Positions 15,971 to 25,200 of a DNA stretch of 58,466 nucleotides are shown here, one piece after another. Below the pieces are notes generated by a model. It made no database searches, had not been told where the DNA came from, and saw only the letters and a list, made by a program, of their open reading frames with translations. The stretch's first letter is position 1. Each line of letters opens with the position of its first letter. Position numbers and translations under genes: made by a program. The DNA lies in contig CAXSCR010000023.1 in NCBI GenBank assembly GCA_964235605.1, positions 1 through 58,466 on the forward strand. The letters run 5' to 3'. Origin of the DNA: DATCRE01 sp964235605. GTDB lineage: Bacteria; Bacteroidota; Bacteroidia; Cytophagales; Cyclobacteriaceae.

Positions 15971-17284
15971 ATGAAAATAGCTGTTGTAGGCACAGGTTAC
16001 GTTGGTTTAGTAACAGGAACTTGTTTTGCGGAAACTGGTAATACAGTTATCTGCGTAGACATAGACAAAGAAAAGGTTAAAAAACTTCAAGACGGTAAAA
16101 TTACCATCTATGAACCTGGTCTAGAGCAATTGTTTGATCGAAATATAAAACAAGATCGACTCCACTTCACTACCAATCTTAAGGAAGGCATTAAAGATGC
16201 TAAAGTAATTTTCCTTGCTTTACCGACACCTCCAGGTGAAGACGGTTCAGCGGATCTAAAATACATTTTAAAGGTGGCTGATGATCTAGGTCATTTATTA
16301 GAAGACTATGCAGTAATAATTGATAAAAGCACAGTACCAGTTGGTACGGCTGATAAGGTTAGAGATAGAATTGCAGCAAATGCAAAAGTAGAATTTGATG
16401 TAGTTTCTAATCCAGAATTTTTGCGTGAAGGTGTGGCTGTTGAAGATTTCATGAAGCCAGACCGTGTTGTAATTGGTACAACCTCTACGAGAGCAAGAAA
16501 AGTTATGGAGTCATTATATGCTCCTTATGTCCGTCAAGGTAATCCTATCATTTTCATGGATGAGCGTTCCGCAGAACTTACTAAGTATGCAGCGAATTCT
16601 TTCCTTGCAACAAAGATCACTTTCATGAATGAAATCGCGAATCTTTGTGAATTAGTGGGCGCAGATGTAGACTCTGTTAGAAAAGGGATGGGAACTGATA
16701 GTAGAATTGGCAAGCGTTTTCTATTTCCTGGTATTGGATATGGTGGAAGCTGTTTCCCTAAAGATGTACAAGCCCTAGCTAAATCATCTAAAGACGCTGA
16801 ATATGATTTTAAAATATTAAACGCCGTGATGGATGTGAATCACGATCAAAAGACAAAACTTATCCCAAGAATAAAAGAATATTTCAAAGGCAACTTAAAG
16901 GGTAAAACCATTGCTGTTTGGGGATTGTCTTTCAAGCCACACACAGATGATATCCGTGAAGCTCCAGCACTTTATAACATAGACGAGCTACTTAGTGAAG
17001 GTTGTATCATCAGAGCACATGATCCGGAAGGCATGGAAAATGTGAAAAGAATAATGGGTAATAAAATTCAATATAGCGAAACCCCTTATGAAGCTGCACA
17101 AGATGCTGATGCTGTCTTTATTGCAACAGAATGGCCTGAATTCCGCACACCCGATTTTGAAAAACTTACTTCAATACTGAAGAACAAAGTTATATTCGAT
17201 GGCCGTAACCTTTACGAGCTTGATATCATGCGTGACCTTGGATATGTTTATTACAGCATTGGTAGGGAGGTGATCAATGGCTAA
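15971..17284 (+). CDS. ugd: UDP-glucose 6-dehydrogenase
   Basis: Oxidises UDP-glucose to UDP-glucuronate with two NAD+. The product has 437 residues: a Rossmann motif GTGYVGLVTG (7-16), the NEF signature SNPEFLREG (147-154), and the catalytic Cys261 in GYGGSCFPKD. The C-terminal UDP-binding half contains AVWGLSFKPHTDDIREAP. It overlaps the next gene by 8 bases, and that gene encodes the enzyme expected to use its product, so the pair makes UDP-xylose precursors for surface polysaccharide. Confidence 0.96.
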   Translation: MKIAVVGTGYVGLVTGTCFAETGNTVICVDIDKEKVKKLQDGKITIYEPGLEQLFDRNIKQDRLHFTTNLKEGIKDAKVIFLALPTPPGEDGSADLKYILKVADDLGHLLEDYAVIIDKSTVPVGTADKVRDRIAANAKVEFDVVSNPEFLREGVAVEDFMKPDRVVIGTTSTRARKVMESLYAPYVRQGNPIIFMDERSAELTKYAANSFLATKITFMNEIANLCELVGADVDSVRKGMGTDSRIGKRFLFPGIGYGGSCFPKDVQALAKSSKDAEYDFKILNAVMDVNHDQKTKLIPRIKEYFKGNLKGKTIAVWGLSFKPHTDDIREAPALYNIDELLSEGCIIRAHDPEGMENVKRIMGNKIQYSETPYEAAQDADAVFIATEWPEFRTPDFEKLTSILKNKVIFDGRNLYELDIMRDLGYVYYSIGREVING

Positions 17285-18269
17285 TAAAAAAAGAGTACTT
17301 ATAACAGGAAGCGCAGGCTTTCTTGGTTCGCATTTGTGTGATCGGTTTTTGAAAGAAGGCTTTCATGTTATTGCCATGGATAATCTTATCACAGGCGATC
17401 TACGCAACATTGAGCATCTTTTTAAACATCCTGATTTTGAATTCTTTCATCATGATGTTTCAACTTTTGTATTTGTTCCAGGAGAGTTACATTATATTTT
17501 ACATTTCGCTTCACCGGCTAGTCCGATTGATTATTTGAAAATCCCTATTCAAACTTTAAAGGTTGGATCGTTGGGAACACATAATTTATTGGGTTTGGCA
17601 AGAGCAAAGCAAGCAAGGATACTAGTTGCTTCAACTTCTGAGGTTTATGGTGATCCATTGGTTCACCCGCAAACGGAAGAATATTATGGAAACGTCAATC
17701 CAATTGGCCCACGTGGTGTTTATGATGAAGCCAAGCGTTTTCAAGAAGCCATCACAATGGCTTATCACACCTATCATAATGTAGAGACGCGTATCGTGCG
17801 CATTTTTAACACCTATGGTCCGCGTATGCGGCTAAATGATGGTCGCGTATTACCCGCCTTTATTGGACAAGCATTGCGTGGTGAGGATTTAACCGTATTC
17901 GGTGATGGTTCACAAACACGTTCGTTCTGTTATGTTGATGACCAAGTAGAAGGTATTTTCCGTTTGCTTATGTCTGATTACCATTTGCCCGTTAATATTG
18001 GGAATCCCGATGAAATTACGATTAGTAATTTTGCCGACGAGATTGTGAAGCTCACCAACACAACACAAAAAGTGATTTATCATCCACTACCACAAGATGA
18101 CCCTAAGCAACGTAAACCAAATACTACCAAAGCCAAAGAAATCTTAGGATGGGAAGCCAAGGTATCACGTTCTGAAGGATTGAAGATCACCTACGAATAT
18201 TTTAAGTCGTTGCCTAAAGAAGTTCTTTATCAGCGCGACCATAAAGATTTCCAAAAGTATATCCGTTAA
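17277..18269 (+). CDS. UDP-glucuronate decarboxylase (UDP-xylose synthase type)
   Basis: An extended short-chain dehydrogenase of 330 residues. It has NAD-binding GSAGFLGS (11-18), a Ser-Glu pair in TSEVYGDP (120-127), and the catalytic Tyr149 and Lys153 in YDEAK. The sequence YDEAKRFQEAITMAYH and the opening GSAGFLGSHLCDRFL are typical of UDP-glucuronate decarboxylases, which make UDP-xylose. The 8-base overlap with ugd supports this over a generic epimerase. Translational coupling with ugd is likely. A UDP-glucuronate epimerase remains possible. Confidence 0.87.
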   Translation: MANKKRVLITGSAGFLGSHLCDRFLKEGFHVIAMDNLITGDLRNIEHLFKHPDFEFFHHDVSTFVFVPGELHYILHFASPASPIDYLKIPIQTLKVGSLGTHNLLGLARAKQARILVASTSEVYGDPLVHPQTEEYYGNVNPIGPRGVYDEAKRFQEAITMAYHTYHNVETRIVRIFNTYGPRMRLNDGRVLPAFIGQALRGEDLTVFGDGSQTRSFCYVDDQVEGIFRLLMSDYHLPVNIGNPDEITISNFADEIVKLTNTTQKVIYHPLPQDDPKQRKPNTTKAKEILGWEAKVSRSEGLKITYEYFKSLPKEVLYQRDHKDFQKYIR

Positions 18270-18280
18270 ACTATCAACTC

Positions 18281-19342
18281 ATGTCGGGAAGAAAAATATT
18301 GATTACCGGAGGAGCGGGTTTTATTGGTTCGCACGTAGTGCGTTTGTTTGTCAATAAATATCCTTCCTATACCATTATAAATCTAGATAAGCTCACTTAT
18401 GCAGGCAATCTCGAAAACCTGAAAGACGTTGAGCAAAAACCAAATTACACCTTTATAAAAGGTGATATTGTGGACCTGGAATTATTAAATGAACTATTCA
18501 CTCAACATAAGATTGATGGTGTAGTACATCTAGCAGCCGAATCTCATGTAGATCGTTCTCTAGAAAATCCTGCTGAGTTCGCCAACACTAATATAATCGG
18601 TACACTTAATTTACTAAGTGCCGCTAATGCAGCGTGGAAAGAAAAAAACTTCCAAGGCAAAACATTCTACCATGTCTCTACAGATGAAGTATATGGTTCG
18701 GCTGAGGACGGTGGTTTCTTTACAGAAGACACGCATATCGATCCCCGTTCGCCCTACTCAGCTTCTAAAGCAAGTAGCGACCATTTTGTAACAGCCTTCA
18801 ATAACAGTTTCAAATTACCTACACTAATTAGCCGTTGCTCAAACAACTATGGCCCTAATCATTTTCCTGAAAAGCTAATTCCTTTAATGATTAATAATAT
18901 CATTAATAATAAACCTTTACCCGTTTATGGAAAAGGTGAGAACATACGCGATTGGCTATTTGTAGAAGATCACGCCAAAGCTATTGACACTATTTTCCAT
19001 AAAGGAAAGTTAGGCGAAGTCTACAACATAGGTGGAAATAATGAATGGAGAAACATTGATCTTGTTAATTTTCTCTGCAAAACAATGGATAGCAAACTTA
19101 AACGTGAACCAGGTGCATCTGGTAAACTTATTACCTATGTAAAAGATCGCGCTGGCCACGACCTACGTTATGCCATTGATGCTACCAAAGTGAAGCGTGA
19201 AACCGGCTGGGTTCCAGAAGTTACTTTTGAAACAGGTCTAGAGAAAACCGTAGACTGGTATCTATCAAATTTAGAGTGGCTCAACAACGTCACTTCAGGC
19301 ACATATCTGAAGTATTACTCAAACCTGTATGAGGATAGATAG
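18281..19342 (+). CDS. rfbB: dTDP-glucose 4,6-dehydratase
   Basis: Converts dTDP-glucose to dTDP-4-keto-6-deoxyglucose, the second step towards dTDP-rhamnose and other deoxysugars. The 353-residue protein shows GGAGFIGS (10-17), the Thr-Asp-Glu triad in STDEVYGS (133-140), and Tyr159/Lys163 in YSASK. SRCSNNYGPNHFPEKLIP is a family signature. It follows the decarboxylase gene by 11 bases. The rfbA gene downstream encodes the preceding step; rfbC and rfbD are not in the window. Confidence 0.95.
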   Translation: MSGRKILITGGAGFIGSHVVRLFVNKYPSYTIINLDKLTYAGNLENLKDVEQKPNYTFIKGDIVDLELLNELFTQHKIDGVVHLAAESHVDRSLENPAEFANTNIIGTLNLLSAANAAWKEKNFQGKTFYHVSTDEVYGSAEDGGFFTEDTHIDPRSPYSASKASSDHFVTAFNNSFKLPTLISRCSNNYGPNHFPEKLIPLMINNIINNKPLPVYGKGENIRDWLFVEDHAKAIDTIFHKGKLGEVYNIGGNNEWRNIDLVNFLCKTMDSKLKREPGASGKLITYVKDRAGHDLRYAIDATKVKRETGWVPEVTFETGLEKTVDWYLSNLEWLNNVTSGTYLKYYSNLYEDR

Positions 19343-19465
19343 GCTAATTGTCAATTAGCAAATTGATCAATGTGCAAATTGGCGTAGCTATGTTCCTAAA
19401 ACGCTCAACTTACCACTTCCCGGCTAGTAGCTAGCAGCTAAAAGCTAGAAGCTTAAAACGATGTT
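19343..19465. repeat. Short-word palindromic tract between rfbB and rfbA
   Basis: Two kinds of short words fill this spacer. The first is GCTAATTG-T-CAATTAGC (19343-19359, a perfect 8-bp inverted repeat) with CAAATTG variants up to 19382. The second is a GCTAGTAGCTAGCAGCT-like tract with AGCTAGAAGCTT at about 19422-19453. The second resembles the inner GCTAGC-rich block of the MITE-like repeats, but the flanking parts of that element are absent. Confidence 0.55.
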
Positions 19466-19470
19466 AAAAA

Positions 19471-20337
19471 ATGAAAGGCATTATACTCGCAGGCGGCTCA
19501 GGTACACGGTTATATCCTCTAACATTGGCGGTAAGCAAACAGCTTATGCCATTGTATGATAAGCCGATGATTTATTATCCATTGTCGGTGTTGATGATGG
19601 CCGGCATTCGAGAAATATTAATTATTTCTACACCCCATGATATGCCCAATTTTCAAAAGCTTTTGGGTGATGGAAAAAACCTAGGGTGTACTTTTTCTTA
19701 TGAGATTCAACCTGACCCGAATGGTCTCGCACAGGCTTTCGTTATTGGAGAGAAGTTTATTGGAAAAGAAAAGGTTGCCTTGATATTGGGTGATAATATC
19801 TTTTACGGATCAGGCATGCAAAAACTCCTTCAGTCTACAGCAGATCCAGACGGCGGGGTAGTTTTTGCTTACCATGTAACTGATCCTGAACGATACGGTG
19901 TTGTTGAGTTTGATTCAAATAAGAAGGTTATTTCAATAGAGGAAAAACCAGCAAAACCGAAATCTAATTATGCAGTTCCGGGATTATACTTTTATGATAA
20001 TGAGGTAGTAGCAATCTCAAAGGCACTTAAACCAAGTCCACGGGGTGAGTATGAAATTACGGATGTAAACAATGCTTATCTTAAAAGTGGCAAACTAAAA
20101 GTTGCAGCCATGAGCAGAGGCACGGCTTGGTTAGACACTGGTACTTTCGACTCATTAATGCAAGCTTCAAACTTTGTTCAAACCATAGAACAACGTCAGG
20201 GTTTAAAAATAGGGTGTATTGAAGAAGTGGCTTACCGTCTGAACTTCATCAATAAAGATCAGTTAATGGCGCTGGCAAAACCACTTGAGAAAAGTGGTTA
20301 TGGTGTATACCTTAAGAATTTGCCGGAATACATTTAG
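19471..20337 (+). CDS. rfbA: Glucose-1-phosphate thymidylyltransferase
   Basis: Makes dTDP-glucose from dTTP and glucose-1-phosphate, the entry step for deoxysugars. The 288-residue product opens MKGIILAGGSGTRLYPLT, the nucleotidyltransferase signature, and contains ALILGDNIFYGSG, VEFDSNKKVISIEEKP and a C-terminal GTAWLDTGTFDSLMQAS block. All are characteristic of RmlA. It is 128 bases downstream of rfbB, so it may share a transcript. The chromosomal promoter for rimP begins 37 bases after its stop. Confidence 0.96.
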   Translation: MKGIILAGGSGTRLYPLTLAVSKQLMPLYDKPMIYYPLSVLMMAGIREILIISTPHDMPNFQKLLGDGKNLGCTFSYEIQPDPNGLAQAFVIGEKFIGKEKVALILGDNIFYGSGMQKLLQSTADPDGGVVFAYHVTDPERYGVVEFDSNKKVISIEEKPAKPKSNYAVPGLYFYDNEVVAISKALKPSPRGEYEITDVNNAYLKSGKLKVAAMSRGTAWLDTGTFDSLMQASNFVQTIEQRQGLKIGCIEEVAYRLNFINKDQLMALAKPLEKSGYGVYLKNLPEYI

Positions 20338-20373
20338 CAGAATAAACAGAACTTACTTGGTTAAAAAAATGAA

Positions 20374-20404
20374 TTTGCTATAAAGCAAAATAAATGTACT
20401 TTTG
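20374..20404 (+). promoter_or_regulatory. Promoter of rimP-nusA-infB
   Basis: TTTG (20374-20377), exactly 19 bases, then TACTTTTG (20397-20404). Both boxes match the Bacteroidota consensus in full. Transcription should begin near 20411, inside or just after the first leader hairpin. Confidence 0.8.
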
Positions 20405-20456
20405 CACCAGCTTCTGGTGATAGTTTAGAGGGGACCAATAAGTCCCCTCTTTGTTT
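20405..20456 (+). promoter_or_regulatory. Double-hairpin leader upstream of rimP; possible attenuator
   Basis: Two adjacent inverted repeats lie between promoter and start codon. The first is CACCAG (20405-20410) / CTGGTG (20414-20419) with a 3-base loop. The second is AGAGGGGAC (20427-20435) / GTCCCCTCT (20442-20450), a perfect 9-bp stem with loop CAATAA, followed by TTGTTT. The second has the shape of an intrinsic terminator but sits 15 bases before the rimP ATG, downstream of a full promoter. It may terminate read-through from rfbA, regulate the operon by attenuation, or both. Confidence 0.65.
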
Positions 20457-20470
20457 ATAGATTTTTCCGC

Positions 20471-20935
20471 ATGGATTTGGTTGATAAAATAAGAGCACTA
20501 GCCAATGAAAAGTTGGTTGACCCGAGCCAATTCGTTGTAGACGTTATAGCGTCCACACGTAAAGGGCCGCAGAAAGTGCTTGTAATTTTAGATGGCGATC
20601 AAGGTATCACAATTGATGACTGTGCAAATTTGAGCCGAGAGCTTTCTAAAACATTAGATGAGTCTGGCTGGGTGGATGATAGCTATATGTTGGAGGTTTC
20701 AACTCCAGGATTAGATCAACCACTGGTGTTAACACGCCAGTATAGAAAAAATATAGGGCGCAATCTTAGGGTAAAACTTGGGATTGAAATAGTAGAAGGT
20801 AAACTTGCAGAAGTTACTGAAGATAAAATAGCACTGGTTCAAGAAATTGGAACAGGAAAGAAAAAAGAAACGAAAATCGTTGACGTTCTTTTTTCATCGA
20901 TAGAAAAAGCATTTGTATTAGTATCGTTTAAATAA
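20471..20935 (+). CDS. rimP: Ribosome maturation factor RimP
   Basis: A 154-residue RimP, needed for assembly of the 30S subunit. Recognisable are the N-terminal domain with LDGDQGITIDDCANLSREL, then YMLEVSTPGLDQPL, and a C-terminal Sm-like beta domain. The order rimP-nusA-infB is one of the most conserved bacterial operons, and the 10-base gap to nusA supports co-transcription. The length is standard. Confidence 0.95.
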   Translation: MDLVDKIRALANEKLVDPSQFVVDVIASTRKGPQKVLVILDGDQGITIDDCANLSRELSKTLDESGWVDDSYMLEVSTPGLDQPLVLTRQYRKNIGRNLRVKLGIEIVEGKLAEVTEDKIALVQEIGTGKKKETKIVDVLFSSIEKAFVLVSFK

Positions 20936-20945
20936 AAGATTAAAA

Positions 20946-22190
20946 ATGAACGCTTCAAATTTAATCGAGTCGTTTGCAGACTTCGCCAAACAGAAGAACA
21001 TTGACAGGCCTACCATGATTAGGATCCTGGAGGATGTGTTCCGCAACATGATCCGAAAAAAATATGGCACTGATGACAACTTCGACATAATTGTCAATGC
21101 TGACAAGGGTGACTTAGAAATCTGGCGCTTTCGCGAAATCGTTGATGACGATTCGGAAGACATATGGGATCATGATAAAGTGAGCCTAACCGAAGCACGT
21201 AAAATAGAACCTGACTTTGAAGTCGGCGAAGAAGTAGCTGAACAAATTTTCTTGGAAGACTTTGGAAGACGCGCAGTAACAACGGCTCGCCAAACCCTTC
21301 TTCAAAAAGTAAAAGACCTGGAGAAAGACATAATTTTCCAGAAGTATAAGGACATAGTAGGTGAAATCATTGCCGGTGAAGTATACCAATTACTGAATAA
21401 GGAAGTATTGTTAATTGATGCGGAAGGAAATGAAATTGCCGTTCCACGAAACGAACAGATTCCTAAGGATCGTTACCGTAAAGGTGAAAATGTTCGCGCC
21501 ATTGTTCATAAGGTTGAAATGGTTAACGGTACGCCTAAAATCATCTTATCAAGAACCTCTCCGGTTTTCCTCGAAAGATTGTTTGAGCAAGAAGTACCTG
21601 AAGTATATGATGGCTTGATTACAATTAAGAAAGTAGTGCGTGAGCCAGGAGAAAGAGCAAAAGTAGCTGTTGAATCTTACGATGATCGTATAGATCCGGT
21701 AGGTGCTTGCGTCGGAATGAAGGGTTCAAGAATTCATGCCATTGTGCGTGAGCTTCAAAATGAGAACATTGACGTAATTAATTACACAGAAAATTTAGAG
21801 TTGTATATTCAACGTGCTTTAAGCCCAGCTAAGATCTCCTCTATTAAGATTGATAAAGACAATGGAAGAGTTTCAGTTTACCTTAAACCTGATCAAGTTT
21901 CTTTGGCAATTGGTAAAGGCGGTTTGAATATCAAACTAGCAAGCCGTTTAGTTGGTTATGAGATAGATGTTTTCAGAGAACTTGCAGAAGGTCAGAGTGA
22001 AGAAGATGTTGATTTAGTTGAGTTCAGTGATGAAATTGAAGCTTGGGTCATCACAGAATTGAAGCGTATAGGTTTAGATACTGCCAAAAGTGTTTTGACA
22101 TTATCTAAGGACGAATTAGTTAGGAGAACGGATTTAGAGGAGGAAACTGTTGATCTTGTATTCAATGTTCTTAAGAAAGAATTTGAATAG
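20946..22190 (+). CDS. nusA: Transcription termination/antitermination factor NusA
   Basis: A 414-residue NusA. An N-terminal RNA-polymerase-binding domain (to about 125) is followed by an S1 domain (about 130-200), and two KH domains with VGACVGMKGSRIHAIVREL (about 255-275) and LAIGKGGLNIKLASRLVG. A short acidic tail with a helix-hairpin-helix-like segment ends the protein. It lacks the two C-terminal acidic repeats of the E. coli protein, as is usual outside Gammaproteobacteria. NusA modulates pausing and hairpin-dependent termination, which makes the hairpin leader of its own operon of interest. Confidence 0.96.
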   Translation: MNASNLIESFADFAKQKNIDRPTMIRILEDVFRNMIRKKYGTDDNFDIIVNADKGDLEIWRFREIVDDDSEDIWDHDKVSLTEARKIEPDFEVGEEVAEQIFLEDFGRRAVTTARQTLLQKVKDLEKDIIFQKYKDIVGEIIAGEVYQLLNKEVLLIDAEGNEIAVPRNEQIPKDRYRKGENVRAIVHKVEMVNGTPKIILSRTSPVFLERLFEQEVPEVYDGLITIKKVVREPGERAKVAVESYDDRIDPVGACVGMKGSRIHAIVRELQNENIDVINYTENLELYIQRALSPAKISSIKIDKDNGRVSVYLKPDQVSLAIGKGGLNIKLASRLVGYEIDVFRELAEGQSEEDVDLVEFSDEIEAWVITELKRIGLDTAKSVLTLSKDELVRRTDLEEETVDLVFNVLKKEFE

Positions 22191-22216
22191 CGGGTCAATA
22201 GAATGATTAAACAAAA

Positions 22217-22235
22217 AAGACTTTTTTAAAGTCTT
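22217..22235 (+). other. Hairpin in the nusA-infB spacer
   Basis: AAGACTTT (22217-22224) / AAAGTCTT (22228-22235) forms an 8-bp stem with a TTT loop in the 65-base spacer. No T tract follows, so it is more likely a processing or pause site than a terminator. Confidence 0.4.
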
Positions 22236-22255
22236 CAAAACAGCAATATTTGAGC

Positions 22256-25180
22256 ATGGCAGAGGAAAAATCAATTAGATTGAGTCAAGCGGCAAGAAAG
22301 CTCAACGTGGGTCATAATACCATATTGGATTTCTTGGCCAAAAAAAGTGTTGTGGTTGAAAATAACCCCAACGCAAAGCTTACGCCTGAGCAATTTAACC
22401 TCTTGTCAAAAGAGTTTGCTTCATCAGCCACAGAAAAAATGGAAGCATCGGGTCTTACCATTGGTGTAAAACATGTCGACATAGCTCCACTTGAATCCGA
22501 AAAGGAGGTCGCACAGCATAAGCGGTTAGATGAAGAAGAGAGCATCATGATTAAAAACCTTGGTTCAAAAGAAGTGAAAACCAAGGAGGAACCTAAAACT
22601 GATAAAGTTGAGCGCGAAAAGCCAAAATTGGAGGGCATTAAAGTTGTTGGAAAAATTGATTTAGACAAGGAAAAAGAAAAGGCTAAAGAAAAAGCCAAAG
22701 AGAAAGAGATCGCAGCAGAAGCTGAAAAAATAAAAGAGCTGCAGGAACAAAAGGCGAAAGAAAAGGCTATAGAGGAAAAAGCGAAAGAGAGGGAAAAGGA
22801 AAAGGAGATTGAAAAGAAGCCTGTTGTTGCACCTGTAGTAGTAAAAGAGAAGACTCCAGAAATACTTACGCCGCCACCTATCGAAGAACCTAAAAAGATA
22901 GAGCAAGAAAAGCCAGTAGAAAAAGTTGTAGAGAATAAAATTGAAACTCCTGTAGTTATTGCTGAAAAGCCAGTAGAACAGGAGCTTATAAAAGCGAGAG
23001 CCGATAAGTTAAAAGGTTTAAAGGTTGTTGATAGAATCGAACTTCCGGTAGATAAAAAGAAAGATCAGCCAGTAGCATCTTCAGATCATAGAGATGATAA
23101 AGGCAAAAGACCGCGTAGGCGTATCAATCCGCCCCAAGGCGCCCCAGGTACTGGCGCAACACCACCAACTGCCGGAGCAGGCGGCTTGAACAAGGGACCT
23201 CGTCCTCAATTCAATCAAAATAATAGAGGTAAAGGACCTGTAGCACCACATACTCCTAGGGTTCCAAAAGCGGAGCCTACCGAAAAAGAAATACAAGATC
23301 AAATTCGCGCTACATTAGCAAAGTTAAGTGGAGGCAATAAAAAATCTGCGGGCTCTAAGTACCGTAGAGAAAAACGCCAAGCCTATACAGATGCGAATGA
23401 GGAACGCATGTTACAAGAGAAAGAAGATTCTAAAACACTGAGAGTGACAGAATTTATTTCTGCAAATGACTTGGCTTCCATGATGGATGTTACTGTAAAC
23501 GATGTAATCTCAACCTGTCTAGGGTTAGGTATGTTCGTTTCTATTAACCAACGACTTGATGCAGAAGCCATCACTGTTATTGCAGATGAATTTGGATATG
23601 CGATTCAATTCACGTCGGCAGAAGAAGAATTAGACATTGAAGCAATTGAAGAAGACCAAGATGCACTTATTCATCGTGCACCAATAGTTACTATCATGGG
23701 TCACGTCGATCACGGTAAAACTTCTTTATTAGATTATATTCGTAATACTAAAGTAACAGCATCAGAAGCTGGAGGCATTACACAGCACGTTGGTGCTTAT
23801 GATGTAACGACTAAGAGTGGAAATAAAATTGCATTTCTCGACACACCAGGTCACGAAGCCTTTACGGCGATGCGTGCACGTGGTGCGAAAATTACGGATG
23901 TTGCTATCATTGTAATAGCGGCTGATGATGATGTAATGCCACAAACCAAAGAAGCAATTAATCATGCTCAGGTTGCCGGTGTACCTATTGTATTTGCTTT
24001 TAATAAGATAGATAAACCAAGTGCTAACCCGGATAAAGTTCGTGAATCACTATCTAAGAATAATATTTTAGTAGAAGAGTGGGGAGGCAAGTATCAAACC
24101 CAAGAGATCTCAGCTAAGTCTGGTAAAGGCGTTGATGATCTTCTTGAAAAAGTATTATTAGAGGCGGAAATATTAAACCTTAAAGCTAATCCCAATAAAA
24201 AAGCCATGGGTTCTGTTATTGAAGCATCGCTAGATAAAGGCCGAGGTTATGTTGCCACTATCATGGTTCAAAGCGGAACGTTACGTGTTGGAGATATTCT
24301 TTTAGCAGGTGCGCATTACGGTCGTGTGAAAGCGATGTTTGAAGATACGGGAAAGAAGATAACACAAGCGGGACCTTCTACACCCGTAGTCGTATTAGGC
24401 TTAGACGGAGCGCCTCAAGCAGGTGAAAAGTTCTCTGTTATGGAAACAGACAGAGAAGCACGTGAAGTTGCAACGAAGCGCGGACAAATTATGCGTGAGC
24501 AAAGTATCCGTACCAAGAAACATATTACGCTGGATGAAATCGGTAGACGTCTTGCTATCGGTAATTTCAAGCAATTGAATGTAATTGTAAAGGGGGATGT
24601 TGATGGATCAGTAGAAGCGTTAACAGATTCTTTATTGAAACTTTCTACACAAGAGATTCAAGTAGCCATCATTCACCGTGGTGTAGGTCAAATATCTGAA
24701 TCAGATGTGTTGTTAGCTTCTGCTTCAGATGCCATTATACTTGGCTTCCAAGTACGTCCTTCAGGTGCTGCAAGAAGAGTTGCTGAACAAGAGGAAATTG
24801 AAATCAGATTATACTCTATCATCTATGACGCGATCAATGATGTGAAGGCGGCGATGGAAGGTATGCTTGCCCCTACACAAGAAGAAGTAATTGTGGGTAA
24901 TGCGGAAGTGCGTGAAGTATTCAAGATAACCAAGATCGGAACCATTGCAGGTTGTATGGTCACAGATGGCTCGATCAAACGTGCCAACCCTATGCGCCTC
25001 ATTCGCGATGGTATTGTAATCTATGCTGGTAAATTGGGTTCATTAAAACGTCATAAAGATGATGCAAGTGAAGTAAGAACCGGGTTTGATTGCGGTATTG
25101 GTATCGACGGCTTCAACGACATGCAGGTTGGTGATGTAATTGAAAGTTATGAAATGAGAGAAGTGAAGAGAACACTTTAA
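22256..25180 (+). CDS. infB: Translation initiation factor IF-2
   Basis: A large GTPase that places initiator tRNA on the 30S subunit. The ATG at 22256 is chosen; a TTG six bases earlier is in frame but unneeded. The product has 974 residues. A variable, Lys/Glu-rich N-terminal region of about 380 residues contains long KEKEK and EEP/KPVE stretches and a Pro/Gly-rich linker. The conserved part follows, with GHVDHGKTSLLDYIR (near 480), DTPGHEAFTAMRARGA, NKIDK, and the C-terminal IF-2 domains ending GDVIESYEMREVKRTL. The N-terminal low-complexity part is typical of Bacteroidota IF-2. Confidence 0.96.
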   Translation: MAEEKSIRLSQAARKLNVGHNTILDFLAKKSVVVENNPNAKLTPEQFNLLSKEFASSATEKMEASGLTIGVKHVDIAPLESEKEVAQHKRLDEEESIMIKNLGSKEVKTKEEPKTDKVEREKPKLEGIKVVGKIDLDKEKEKAKEKAKEKEIAAEAEKIKELQEQKAKEKAIEEKAKEREKEKEIEKKPVVAPVVVKEKTPEILTPPPIEEPKKIEQEKPVEKVVENKIETPVVIAEKPVEQELIKARADKLKGLKVVDRIELPVDKKKDQPVASSDHRDDKGKRPRRRINPPQGAPGTGATPPTAGAGGLNKGPRPQFNQNNRGKGPVAPHTPRVPKAEPTEKEIQDQIRATLAKLSGGNKKSAGSKYRREKRQAYTDANEERMLQEKEDSKTLRVTEFISANDLASMMDVTVNDVISTCLGLGMFVSINQRLDAEAITVIADEFGYAIQFTSAEEELDIEAIEEDQDALIHRAPIVTIMGHVDHGKTSLLDYIRNTKVTASEAGGITQHVGAYDVTTKSGNKIAFLDTPGHEAFTAMRARGAKITDVAIIVIAADDDVMPQTKEAINHAQVAGVPIVFAFNKIDKPSANPDKVRESLSKNNILVEEWGGKYQTQEISAKSGKGVDDLLEKVLLEAEILNLKANPNKKAMGSVIEASLDKGRGYVATIMVQSGTLRVGDILLAGAHYGRVKAMFEDTGKKITQAGPSTPVVVLGLDGAPQAGEKFSVMETDREAREVATKRGQIMREQSIRTKKHITLDEIGRRLAIGNFKQLNVIVKGDVDGSVEALTDSLLKLSTQEIQVAIIHRGVGQISESDVLLASASDAIILGFQVRPSGAARRVAEQEEIEIRLYSIIYDAINDVKAAMEGMLAPTQEEVIVGNAEVREVFKITKIGTIAGCMVTDGSIKRANPMRLIRDGIVIYAGKLGSLKRHKDDASEVRTGFDCGIGIDGFNDMQVGDVIESYEMREVKRTL

Positions 25181-25200
25181 TCAACAAGTCAATAAAATGA

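Noticed and set aside
19422..19460. Fourth copy of the MITE-like repeat
   Set aside because: Only the short GCTAGC-rich word tract matches. The CAGGGAAATCGC ends, the conserved 5' half and a target duplication are absent.
22312..22906. Minus-strand open frames across the infB N-terminal region
   Set aside because: They are the antisense of the Lys/Glu-rich low-complexity part and read as Phe/Leu runs without domain features.
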